Shown piece by piece: positions 45,936 through 59,100 of a stretch of 64,000 bases of DNA (position 1 is its first letter; the number at the start of each line of letters is the position of its first letter). The notes beneath the pieces were generated by a model. The model was not told the origin of the DNA and ran no database searches. It was given only the letters and a program-made list of their open reading frames with translations. Origin of the DNA: Opisthorchis felineus (taxonomy: Eukaryota; Platyhelminthes; Trematoda; Opisthorchiida; Opisthorchiidae); contig SJOL01006754.1 of assembly GCA_004794785.1 (NCBI GenBank), forward strand, positions 237,840 to 301,839, written 5' to 3'. The position numbers and the translations under genes are program-made.

Positions 45936-48900
45936 CTGAAACAAAATAAACTGTCAGTTACAGACGGTCAGCAGAGCTATAGTCAAGACAACAAAGGGTG
46001 GGATATTTAACAGTAGAAGCGTGTATGATAGGTCGGGTATGTGTGTGGCTGCTGAGCAAACCGACAGAGTTTGGAAATGCACTTGCCAAAACTGATCACG
46101 TCTCCATGGAGATAGGTTCAACTTCGGGTACTTCGGGCCTTCTTAGACTGCATGACACATAAGGTCAGGGGAAATTAAAAACCACAGTGTACAAGAAGCC
46201 AACCGACAGTGGGGTGAATTTAAACTACTTGTCTGCCCATTTGAAGTCGGTACTGCCTCATCAATCTTTAGGCTCGTAAAGGCACTGTGCACAAAAGAAG
46301 TTGATCGGACAGCGGTCCAAACGGAAATGAAGAACACACTCCGAGGTAGTGGATATCCAACTAGTTTGATTAGACGTCCGTTTCAAGGGGTGTTGGTACT
46401 TCTGGCGAAACCCAACAGGAAATGGATTGGGACTGCTCTCATTCCATATAAACCAGGGAAATCGAAGGTCATTCGGAGGATGCTGAACAGGACTAACCTA
46501 AGGGTAGCCTTTCAGACGGAAAATATTCTGCGCCTTGCACTGGTGCAATTAAGGGATCATTTCTCGGTTAACAGAACCAGGGACTGTGTCCAAAAAATTA
46601 AACGCAACGACTGCACTAAGGTATATATGGGACAGACGGCCAGGGAACTTCACACCAGAAATAGAGAGCACAGGAGAAAAATAAACAGGCCGCCGAGAAA
46701 CGCAGATGAGCATCGAGCGTTAGTGAAAACTCAGCAATGACGGAGCATGCGCTGGACACGGGACACAAAATAGATCTGGAAAATGTCGAAGTTTTGAGTC
46801 GGCAACTGCGCTCCACGCCACAGAGACTGATAGCTGAGGTGGTAGAAATCGCCAAGCATCCCAGTATTAACAGAATCGAAGGCGCGGAACTGGCAAGCGT
46901 GTGGAGAACAGTTTTGAGTTGTTCGAGCTGACACGTTTATCGGAAAGAGGAGTCATCAACGCAAGTCGCTCAGATCCTACTTCCAACTAAATTGTCATAG
47001 CACTTACAAGCCCACACAGACCAACAAAAGTGGCACCAGTGGCACCCAAGGTGAATCATCAATTGAAGCACCCTGAAATGGAAGACTGAAGAACAAAGCC
47101 CGATCGAAAATCCCTCAGCCCATCAACCGTAAGATTTAGGCAACTACACTAATCAACAAGACCCTTTAAATGACATTCAACACTATCCTAGTGTGCTAAC
47201 CTGAAGAGGTTTTACTGATTGGTTATCTGTCTACCCTTAAACCTGGCCAACTAGTTGACCTGCTCACTTGGCCAAAGTGAGCTCACCTGCCAAAATTGAA
47301 ACCTTGCCCAGTTAAAAAAAAACATCCATTGTGTACCAAGCCCTTCTGAAACCTCTCCATGTACTTCCTTGGTTCACCCAATGTGTGATGAACCGCTGCG
47401 GAAACCCCGTAGACGCCTTTTGGATTACCGATAACAAGAACGGAAAAAATTTAGCTGCGTTGTTGGTTATGTACGGCTGCTCAACCCCTATACGCAAAGT
47501 AGCATTCTTGTGAAGACGCACCAAAGCGTTAATAACTATCGATCGAGTTGCACTGAAACATGCATTTACTAGCCGGCTTGAAGATCACAAGTTTTCTGAC
47601 CGGTGTTCTGTTAGTCGAGCACTACAGAAAGCATGAATATTTCCCACTCTAAGCAAACACAAGTGCCACGTGGACAACTTGAGAATGGTTCAAAACCATC
47701 GCGAACAAGCTTCTTGAGATTTCCGTGGATGAATATATATTGTCTAGCATAGAAGTGGTTCCACTCGGTTGGTGAACCAGATCCCATTGAAACGATCAAT
47801 AGCTTTCAATTCATCTTCGTTTAAACTGATTCCTATTTTCGCTTGTATATGAAGAGAGAAACTTCTGGGCGAGCTCTTAGCTTGGCTTTTCATAAGTCAG
47901 TATTCGCAATTCCGCCATCAGTTTGATTGGATCTGGTTCTTTTAGACAGTGGTTCTCCTCACGCAATTTCATTACAAATATATGTGTCGAGAACTGCTAA
48001 CATTTCAGTCGCTTCCGTCATTGAAGGAAGCACCAGTTAAAGAAGAGATGTAAAATTCGAACAGCTGTGGGGATAAGTTTATTCATAGAGTGGACGAGAG
48101 CTCTGGACGATAGCATCTGTGCATACATGACCACCTGTCTGGTTTCGATCAAAACTGCTTCGCCGGACGCTAAGAGTTTCGAGCTAGGATTTCGTCGCAA
48201 GATCGAAAAGGACTTGGTGCGTCACACAGGTGCCTGTCCCAACTACACCTCAGGTTATCAGTTAATCAGGTCATGTGACCGACTGTCACCTAGGCTTGAC
48301 CGTTACTTGCACGTCCATAACAAGCCTTGTAAGAAATGCCAATAGTCGTCTTCGATTCTACCGATTTAGGCGTCACCGGAACTGCAGGTGAACAGACATA
48401 TGACAAGCGAGACAAAGAGGATAGGACGCATTCTGACAACTAGATTGAAATTCGCCCACTACACTTATTTGTACACCAATCTGGTTCTAACGGGAGGCTC
48501 AACTGAATCCAACAGGATCCCTTGTTCATGATGTTCTGTTACCAACTGAATGGCTGCTTACTTGATGTGGCCTCTTGACTGGTCCATTACTGCCAGCGTG
48601 TGGTGACTTCAAACTCTAACATTAACACGTTTTCTTCTAAATGTATTCGATTTACTATACGAGTTTTTACTCAATTACCCCCCAGTCAGAGTCCGTTTTA
48701 CGCCAGCAATAAAAGATCATTTTTCATACGCAGATATTCCTGAAAGGGTGGGGTGATATCAGCATGCTTTAATGCCATTCCTTCTCAATAAAAGGGAGAC
48801 AGAAGTGTCCAGACCGGACACTCTCAAACCAGACAGTCCGTTAGGAACTCACGTATGGATTTATCGATTAGATCTGGTAGGACCGATTTCAGGGCATCAC

Positions 48901-50067
48901 AGTTTGTAGCCATTGCAGGGTTTGAATTGACTTCCAGAAGCCAGGGCTGGGTAAACAAAGAGATATTGACGTGAACGTGTATCACATTCATTTGAACTCA
49001 CAATTGACACAGCCTCCTTCAACTTCCAAAAAAACTGGCCACAGTTTATTTTGGAGAGAAACACAACAGAAATAAAAGCTAAAAATTTCTTATCCTTTTC
49101 ATCAAATCAAAATATGTCAGACCGGATAGGTCGCAGGTAAGATTAAATTCAGTGATCATTAGTCAATTCGATTCTGTTTTTTGGGTCGCCTGACCATTAG
49201 AAATGGCTGGCAGCACCAGCAACGCTATCTATCAGAGGGATCGCCGGAAAGATCCCCAATTTAATTAATGGACATTCATTCCCCCCAGCCATCAATTCGT
49301 TGGCCTTCGGTTCATCAAGTCATCGTCAAATCACGTGCTTGACGTTCATGAGATTTATTCGAAATTCTGCTCCGCGATTCTTTAGAAAATGGGCTGATGG
49401 GAATTCTCCACTTTAATTTGAGGATTTTTTGATGAATCGTAAATTTTATTGCACGGCGATGACTTATAAAGGACCTGGCACTGCCATATAAAGCACTAGA
49501 ATAAAACACTAGAATATGATGAAAAACAATGTTGTATGTTACGTCATTCTCCATGTTTAGTGCCGTCCATGACTTGTGCGCTTCACTAAATCACACGCGA
49601 AACCAGCCACCTGGATGATGTTTCTAATCCCTGTTACATCTGGCTCGGTTTGTTTTCAAATGCGCTATCCAAAACTAATCCACTTTTTGAAATCTAATCG
49701 TCGTACGTAATCGGTCTACCTGTTTATCTGCCTACCTTGTTGTCAGTTCATCTATCTATCAGTCTGCCTATCTGTCCTTGCCTATCTGTCTGTCCATCAT
49801 TCTCTGTTTCCTTGCTTTGTACCTTTGGTGATGTTGCATTTCACCGGCGGAGGAATTACCGGCCTCCGATCAAAGCATGGGACCAACTGCGGTTGCACAA
49901 CAAAATAGACAGGGCATATGGTAGATATGGTTTGTCACAAGCCCATTGTTCACCGCTTGGCTGACGTAGGTCATGACAGGAATGCCAACGCACCATTCAG
50001 CAAACTCCACCTAACTATTTACATCCGCAAACATGAAAAAGTCTGAGAGCTTCACAATACTGTAAAG

Positions 50068-50100
<33 letters not shown>

Positions 50101-53100
50101 TTAATAATAATAATAATCAACATCATCATCATCATCATCATCATCAGCATCATCATCAACATCATCATCGTCATCATCATCATCATCAACATCATCATCA
50201 TCAGCATCATCATCAACATCATCATCGTCATCATCATCATCATCAACATCATCATCATCATCATCATCAACATCATCATCATCATCATCAACATGGAGAG
50301 CATGACATCAGTGTTCAACAACTGATGCTTCGCTGCCGTACTTGAATGCGACCAGATTGAGTGGGCTGCTGGCTGCAGTCAACCAGAGTGTGGCATGGAA
50401 CACCATAATTCTCAGTTCAGTGGTGTTCCATGCTTCGGGGAACCGGTTGTGTCATAATTGAGCTTCCTGTCCCTCTGGGAATGTTCACTTCCAACAGTCA
50501 TGTTTTTGGTGCCATTATCAGCATCATTGACAGCAACACCGGAGAAAAACACCGGTGCTTCACTGCCGCACATAGTACATTGGACGAAAGCTGATGCAGT
50601 TAACGAGTAGTGATTATCGGCGCTTTTGCAGGATACTCTCACAGACATTGTCAGACGAGCCGCACAAAGGCGACCAACAACGGGCAACCATTCAAATAGA
50701 GGCGCTTCATCTCAGAACAATGCCAGCCCCAACAGAACCAGCCTCAGCGGATTCTGGGCCGCAAAAATGCGCTACCAGAAGCGAGCGGAGCGCTACCGGA
50801 AGCAATGAGGTCAGTTCAACAGCCATTTCTTGGACCTTGAATTAATAGAAATCGAGTTCGGCATACACGCAACATCAGTATGTGGTCCGGCTTATTTCAG
50901 AGTGCGAACGTTAAAGGCTACCAGATGAACTGAGAGTCGGAGTTTGAAGGATGTAATTCGAAGCGTCTGAGGTCGTGCTTGAAGAGGTAAGCGGAAATAC
51001 TGCAGCTAAAGACTATGGATGGCACTCAGTCCTCAAGAACATCTCACGAAGTTGTCGTAAGCAAAGGTTTAAGGAAGGAAAGAAGAACAAATATGCGAAA
51101 CAGAAAAAACGGAGGTGCTAGCATTATGTAGGACTCTGTTAGTGTGACATATACACTCCGCGGTATGACGAAACGGGTTGTGGATGTGCACAAACGTCAC
51201 ACCGCGGCGCGGTTCAATCTCTTCGCGACGGTTTTTGCCTTTGTTTTGTAAGTGGTAACCCTTTCCAAACGGTCGGTGTTAATGAGTTTGGTACTCTCCT
51301 CTAATAGCGATAAACATATGACGTTTAAGTGACACTAGCTACTATGAAGCTGGCGTCATATTGCTGCGTCATATTTTTTCATGCAGGCACATAAAACATC
51401 CAACATAACTGGTGCCATCTATCATGCACCGACGTTATTGATTCCAAGCCAACAGCTGTTTACTTTCACTACACCTTCTTCTAAAGTTGAAAACGCAACT
51501 AGCACCAAGCAGCACTGAGTGGCGAAAGATCCTTTTAAGTTACTGGCAGATTAGAGACACGTGTGGACCGACTATCTCTGTGGAATATTATCACCACGTT
51601 TTCACCGCTGATGATATTTTGGACATCGTTAAAAATGCAACCAAGTCACTGAATTTATTGCCTGAAAGCCTTTGCCAACGGTTTTCACTGACAGTGACGC
51701 AATAAACTATGTCCCACCAAAACATACTTGTTAAAACAAACAGTGCTGACACCCTGTTAAACATCGTCCATGACTTAAGCAGTTGGACGATTTCGACATG
51801 AACCTAACCCGATTGAAATCTCGTTCACTACCTCATAAAGAAACATGAATTTCGCAAAATGATGGGACGAGTAGAGCTGACAACCAACAATGGAAAACCT
51901 ACTGAGGATCCACAAAGGCTGAGTGTAAAATACTCCCAAAATAAGGCTGCCTCCGGGAGAGATCGAAAAGCCATTTAATCTCTTTGGTATTATTGCCTAA
52001 GGTAAATCCGCATTCTCTCTGGAACCTAGATGGGATGTGTTCGGAAATCAGCCCGACTTATAACTGTATTATTTTGCTCATTATTATTAGGAGAACCGAC
52101 TCCGAACGTAACTGGGCTACACAACTGCCAATAGAATAACCGTTCTCGTTGAGACAGATTTAATTGGTTGTTCTTCACTTGCCCTTGACAGATGAGGTCT
52201 ATTTGTAGGATCACTTTTTGGCCCGCCTAGAACTTCCCACGTGAGCTTCATAAACTGCCAGGTTCGGTTGCACAAGACAAGCTTGTACGCGTCAGTGTTC
52301 AGTAGATCAGCTGATTCGCACGTTCATTGGCTTTCTGGTTTGCTTAAACGCATCAGGCTATCAAGCGGCTATTCAGACTCGGGTTCACAGTATTAAGAAG
52401 GCATTAAGATGACTGTGGTCCACATTAATTATGAAAGTGCCTGGTCATTTAGAATACATCTATACCACTGGTCCGTGCGGTATACTATCCAACAAACTTT
52501 GTTCACAAAGCTCTGCCGGTACTTACCTGGAACTGATCATCCAGGAGAAAGTCCAATCCGTACAACTGGAACATGCCTAATCGGGTTGCCAGGCGGTTTT
52601 TCACAGCAAGAAAGGTCCGGTGGATGATGCGCCGAATGCGGTACTAGAAACAAAATAGGTGATGTTTACTTTCAGAGAGGCAAGTATGCCAATCCCACCG
52701 GAATGGTCAAAAACGTTGGGGCTGCCAACCAATGAGGGACAAGGGTTTCGGTACTAAGCATGCGCGGTATCAATTTAACTTGAAAATTCAGAGGAAACAT
52801 CCTCTTTCTATAAGGTTATGCACGCAGTGCCCTTATTTAAGTAAGTTAACATTCTGTTACATAGTATTATTATCGTCTGCATATACACTTTTCCCGCACA
52901 AGGCATCACCTCGACAAGGGACAAATGCAAATGAGTGTATTTCCCTAACCCCAAGTTTATCTTTTTGTTCGTCCAGGGCATCTGAACATTTGAACTGCTG
53001 TAATTTTTGAAACAAAAAGAACATTCTGTGTTGCGCGTTGAACAGTCTTTTAGTAACACGTCGAATTGGTTGTGCACAAGGAGTTACTGCTCGGAAGAGT

Positions 53101-56100
53101 TTTTCCATCTCCAGGTGGCTACCAAGTGTGGACTAGAATCAGTGCACGCCGTTTTTAGAGATTTGGAAACACGTCAAAACCAGAAAGTTATTGAATGGGT
53201 CACCCAATGAAGACTGACTCTGTCCTGAATTATATTGTGGCCGTTCAGGGTATGGTAATTTGAATTATAAACTGGGAACTGTCGACCAATCAAAATGGTT
53301 CCCAGTCAGCAACATGACTGAAGTAAGGACATCACTATATACCGGCTCTTTAAAATCTTTTCAAATTTTAAAAGTTCTACACAAGAGCTGTCTGAAAGCC
53401 TGCGCGTTGTTAACGCAGTTTCAGCTTGGAAGTCTCAAACATTTACATTAAATGTCACCTTCCTAATGATTCCTGTGTATTTTCCAGAACACATCCTTTC
53501 GAAAAGAAGTGCAGTATGCATACGCTGAAGCTCAACTCACTCAAATAATGCGAAAATCAAACACCTCGAAGCTCAAATCCAGGCGAAGGAAGCCAAATAA
53601 TCAAGGATGTCTAGTAGTCCTCCTCTGGGGAGACCAATATCAGTAGAGACTATCTCACAAGAGACCAGTTTTATGAAATCCATGGAAACTTCCATCAAAT
53701 TTTAGGAATCTGGAAGGTCCATGTCCCAGTCAAGACATCAAAACACTTTGTAGAAAATGTTTTTGTTGAAATCTCTCTCGGAAGAGACCAAACACAATCA
53801 CGAGTTCCGCCTTTTCAACGCTTAACGAAGCTTTCGTGCCTTCCAGCAGGGCGCCATCGAACTTCCATAGAACATTCAGCGGACACAAAATCCCACATCA
53901 ATCCCAGAGGACCTCGTGGGACGTGATACAACGCCCGTTAAACCCAACTCACTTGTAATTGGTCAAACTAAGGTGACACCATCAGGCATTAGGCAGAGTT
54001 GTCATTGGCCGATAGCGTACCATATTTGAGTTTTTTGGAACACAGGCCCATCTGATTCATTTCGCTAGAGGGGCCAGAACACATAAGGCACGAAGTTCCA
54101 ACATTTCAACGCACTTTTGTCAGCATTCATAGCTAACAGACATTAACAAGAACAGAACCTTGGTGACAACTAGTTGAAGAAAACGAACATCATTTTGAAA
54201 TTTATTTTGCGGGGACTTAGAGATGCTTTTCGCAACCGGTGGCCTCCTTTTCAGTCTACTCACTGGTGGCTTTGATGGGTTCTTTTGCAAGGTCTGTTAC
54301 AACCGAGGTGGAATACCTTTCCAAGATTCTTTGAGAAAGAAAGCAGTCGGTTCTGCCGAATGAAAACAGCCCAGTGTCTGATAGTGCGTTCCGGAGAAAT
54401 CTGGATTTCCAACTTGTTACCAGGGCGTTCCATTTAACTTCGCATCCCTTGTTTTGACCAGGATTCAGCCTTTTATACACTCAGTGTAACTTCGGTGTTT
54501 GTTCTCCTTAAGCAACTACTCTGTGGATAAGCATAGCCTTTATTTCAACCGCCGAACAAGAATTTCAGTGACTGTGAACTTTGAACTTTAGGGCGTCCGA
54601 AGTTGATGCTTCTCGCATCACTAACCCACGGCACAGCAACCACACACCGACAGCCAGTAAAGTGAGGCCTCGGTCTATTTAGCTAATGTCAGCTCGGTCT
54701 CACCACTAAGCCGTTCAGATGTGGCTGCCAATGGTCGGTTTGAGCGGTACGATGACTTGTTCAGAAATGATCTTTCAAAATTTACTGACAGATATTAAGT
54801 TGGGTCGTTGCCGTGAAAAATTGGGGCCTCAGGGCATGAACGTTATGCATTTTTCCTCCTATCCAATCATCCTCGTGATCTCAGATTTGATCGTAACAGT
54901 TAAACTCCAGTCGCAGAAATTTCGTAATCAAGCCTCGCTATCCGATATCCGTTACCAGTGCCTCACGTTGGTGAAGAACGATGATGACAAGTTTTCACTC
55001 ACGTCGGTATTGTCACTTGAGAGTGCAGGAATTGTAACCTCATTGATGAATACACCGTTTAAGTGTCTCGGTTTTTTTGTTTCCATTCTTCACTCATTCC
55101 ACGATTCACTACCAGCTGGCGAACAAAACTAAATAGGATGGAGATATGACGCTGAATGTTAGTGCGTCATCACCTAGAAGCATGACGATGTCAACTGCCA
55201 CTCCAGTAGTTGTGTACATACAGTCAGGTTGAAGTCAGACTGAAAGAGAGCCGACATGTCAGTCAGTCAGCAGCAGAACTGACATCATACAAAATCGTGA
55301 ATTTCTTGTGAGAAAGACTTTCCATGTTATCGTTAGTTTGAAAACCCCATGTAGTCACAGGGACCAAAAAGGCGTTTCTCATGGACCTCAGAAGCCACAA
55401 CCAGCACAAAAGAATTTAAATTTAATCGGTCACGGTCTACGCGGATAACGGTGATATTCAGGGTTGATTTTGCCTGTATAAAGAAGCTTTTAACTGCTCA
55501 GCGGTTGTTCTGTTATCACGCTGATCGTTGAATGGATGCAGAGGCGTGCTGACATGACTTGTTGGAGAAGGATTAAGCCTTGGGCCTGTAGAGATTCCAT
55601 GGGCAAGATGGACTTGATCCGTGCATTTCACTGTTGATTCAGTGAGCTTCAGCGACACGACGGCTCAGAGCAAATGCTACCTAACCTAATGACCAAGATC
55701 TCACGGGGCCGGAGTGGACTGATAAGCTGAGACTACTCTACAGCCGAATTCACGACGTCTAAAACGTTGAAAGTGCAGCATCTGGAAACGAACCCTCAGG
55801 ATTGCATATGTCTCAGAGTCCACTTGGACGTTCTTCCGAGACTGAACTGATTTACAGGTAGCACCCTCACCAGTTGTTCTTCAGGAAATGAATAAACGAT
55901 TTCCATCAACCGACGAACTCCTCTACACGGCCTAGACGCCTTAGGGGTCAAGAAGTTCAACGGAACCATTTGGATGTGAGCAAAATGCTCCAACGGTAAT
56001 AATGTCACACACGACACGCATCAGGGTGAGCTTCCTCCCTCAGACATGTTGTTCTTGAAGCTGAATGAGCGAAAAAGTCCTGCGAAAAGTGAGTAGGTTA

Positions 56101-59100
56101 GTGCATACCTGCGAACTGAAGTCACGAACGGATGTAGAGAACTCGGGCCATCTACATACACCGCGGTCGTTTTAAATGTACTTGATTACCATCTGGAGTC
56201 AAGGCCGCAAAAGCCAAATTTCAGCAAATTATGAATATGATGCCAAATTACTCTCCCGTTTTCGCTGTTTTTTTAGATGATTCAGCAGTTGTAAGTACCA
56301 GTTTCAGAGGACTATCACAGTCCTCTTTTACATGTTTAGTTTTGCTCGTAGCTTTTGAATTCATCTTAGGTGTGCCAACTTTTCGTGATATCAGTCAAGT
56401 AACTGAGCTTCATTGATAGCAAAATTAACAGACAACCAGGACTGAATGACATCAAAGCAGCCATATCACTGTCGTCGTTTTTGTGCACCCCATCCCCGGT
56501 ACTATTCTTGTTATTACCGGCCACTACTTTCCTGCCCGCTACCCTTTTTCTCCGAGGCCCGATTAACCAGCAATTCAGTATGGTTTGAAGTAAACGGGAC
56601 CAGCAAACTTTCAGCTCGGCTTCGGCTCTCTCAAGCTTATGCTAAGCTCCAAATTGCTCCCAACATTCTGGGCTCTCTGATATGGAATCTGTGGTGTTAA
56701 ACTGTTTGAAGTACGGTGTCAGCGCTGTAGTTTTCGATGGAGTCGCTGAGACCAATCAGAAAGCAACTGTTCACGCAGTGAAGGAGTTTCGTAAAACGTT
56801 CTAGGGTGGGCAGTTTTATTTACTGCTGGCCAAGCACAGCTCTTTAGTGCTGTTCTGGTGAAAAAAGAGATCCCGTGAACAAAAAAGCCACCTGTGTTGT
56901 TGAGTAACACTACCTCCAGAGCCTCAAATTTACGTATACATCTAAAGTCAGCCTTCGTCACGCTGGTGCCTTGTAACATCCTGCTTCGAGCTGCAGGTTG
57001 GAGTTAAAAGACACTGTGGTCGAAGCCAACCCCCTTGAGATCAATTTCAACAGCTTCCTACTGGGAGCAGTCTACTTTTTCCCAAAATGACTGGCGATAT
57101 GGTTCGTCAAGCCGCAGATCAGGGTGCTGTACTGCAGCTGGTCAATCAGAAATACCATACATCACGTACACTTCACGAGAAGAGATAAGACCGTTCTCAC
57201 ATAGATGTAATGCACTTCTGCTTGGTAACGGATCGGTCTGTTCTCTGGGCTAATTGTTTTCCCTCGAATCTCTGCAGCGTGTTATTTCACAACTGCATCC
57301 CAAAACCACGGAGTCGTGGTTGTTGGCTCCTGATTGAAACCCAACCTGAACCCTCTGATTACTACATGCTATTTGGTGAACCAACCACGTCGCCTGTGAA
57401 GACCGTCGTCACCGCATCCGATCTTGATCACTCGCACCATAAGGGTCAAGTAAAGGGGCAACACATCCTGGTCATGGTCAATGTGTACAAACATTGAACA
57501 GAAAGTCTCCCCGAAAGCAGTTCAAAAACTGCCGGAAATACGATGGGCTATTCGGGTTTTCTTAGAACACTGTGGAGTATTGACTTTGAAAGCGGCTTCC
57601 ACGCAAATTGACAACGGTCTGAAGTTTTTATAGTCAATACTGCTCCTTTTGGTAGAACGTTTGGTTGAAATCTTAGAATGTGCACTTTAGAAGATCAGAT
57701 GGAAAGAACCGAGAGGAAGGGCTTCTCACATGTCCGTTCAAGCAAGCGTCGTCGAACTCACATAACCAGAGTGAAAGCCACTAATGTTGTGGACACTGTT
57801 CCGTACACCAAACGACCGGCCAAATTAAAAACAGATGATGTACAACAATACCTAAGTGGGGCGATAGTTCAGCGGACATCGTGCGGCGACCGCCTGCTTC
57901 TTTAGCGAACACCAGGGCTTTTGGACCCAACAGAAAAACGGAGACGTCGCTGGTAGAGATGAGGGCATATAATTTTTTGACGCGGCAATTTTCTGTTCGA
58001 AGTTTCGCTCAGACTAGCCATACTGATCCGAATCCCGAGAGCGCACACCTGACGGATTTACACATCCCGATCACTTGGAAGAATGAATTGAGTCTGGAGG
58101 TGTTGTATGACACCTTTCACTTTGGTTCCACTGTGGGATCTGCTACATCGCAGATCCAGACCAGCACGATAGATAATGCGATAGGCGGACGAATCCAAAA
58201 GCCAGTGAAACTATTATAACTGAGGTCCGACTGCGGAGCTCCAAGCGGTAATTCTGTCCAAATCTCTGATATTCATCCAAGTAGGCTCCATAACAGCCAC
58301 TGAATCCAAATGATATCATGGGACTGTAGAAGATGTTCCTCTCTAATCCATTTGCAGACGAAATGCACAAAGTACAGTTGACATCACTTGAGCGTACACT
58401 TTAACAATAGCAAGCTTGTAAGCCGTTTTTCCGACTTGATTCGACTGATGTTTATTCTATCGAAACCACTAACTTGAGGGATCAAACCGACAAGTAGGTT
58501 ACGATACAGTCGTTGGTTGATAAAGCGGGTCGAATATTTAATCTTTGTGATGTCCAATGTTAGTTTGTCCGTACGCTGTGGAGTCTTAGAAGTGAGGATG
58601 GAATAGGGACAAGCTCCAGCGGTGGTCAAACTGACTATAGCTTCCTTTTCGGTGTCCTGTAGGTTTACACGGTCTCGCAGTTTCGCTGTCATACCATTGT
58701 TTAACTCAGAGTACAAAATCTGGCAGGCACGTCCTCTGGCCTCTTACTGATTCACTACGGTTATTTGGTTCACGTTAATTAATAGGCTGCTGCCTATTCT
58801 GCTGCAAGGAACTTTGAAATTCTCGCTACAATAGATCAGCTTTTGCATAGGTTCCGGCGTGAGAGTTGTATCACGTACAGGTGCTAAGTTTTGGGGCACA
58901 AGACGTTGAATTAAGAATCACGTGATCAACATGCAGGGGAGATAAACAACGCACCTATCGTAATCCATTGGTATCACTTGTTTCGCGTTGATTATTGGAA
59001 AGTTACTGGAGTTACACATGTTTCTGGGAGCTTGCTCCATTGCTAGCCACCGAAATCTGTGCAGAATCTTATTTTAAGCTGAACTTATTGGTTTTAACTA

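Noticed and set aside
49008..49041. 33-base mini-exon in the TTLL10 intron with good AG and GT sites
   Set aside because: Exons 52527-52643 and 48853-48946 already join in phase and with family colinearity; an insert here would break the L-L-D-D to W-L-L-E spacing.
50052..50321. Poly-Met/Ile frame
   Set aside because: Same artefact over the ATC/ATT array.
52205..52252. TTLL10 exon starting F-M-K-L-T after a CAG acceptor
   Set aside because: Only two residues fit; the true segment was found at 59285-59425 with a full-length match and correct phases.
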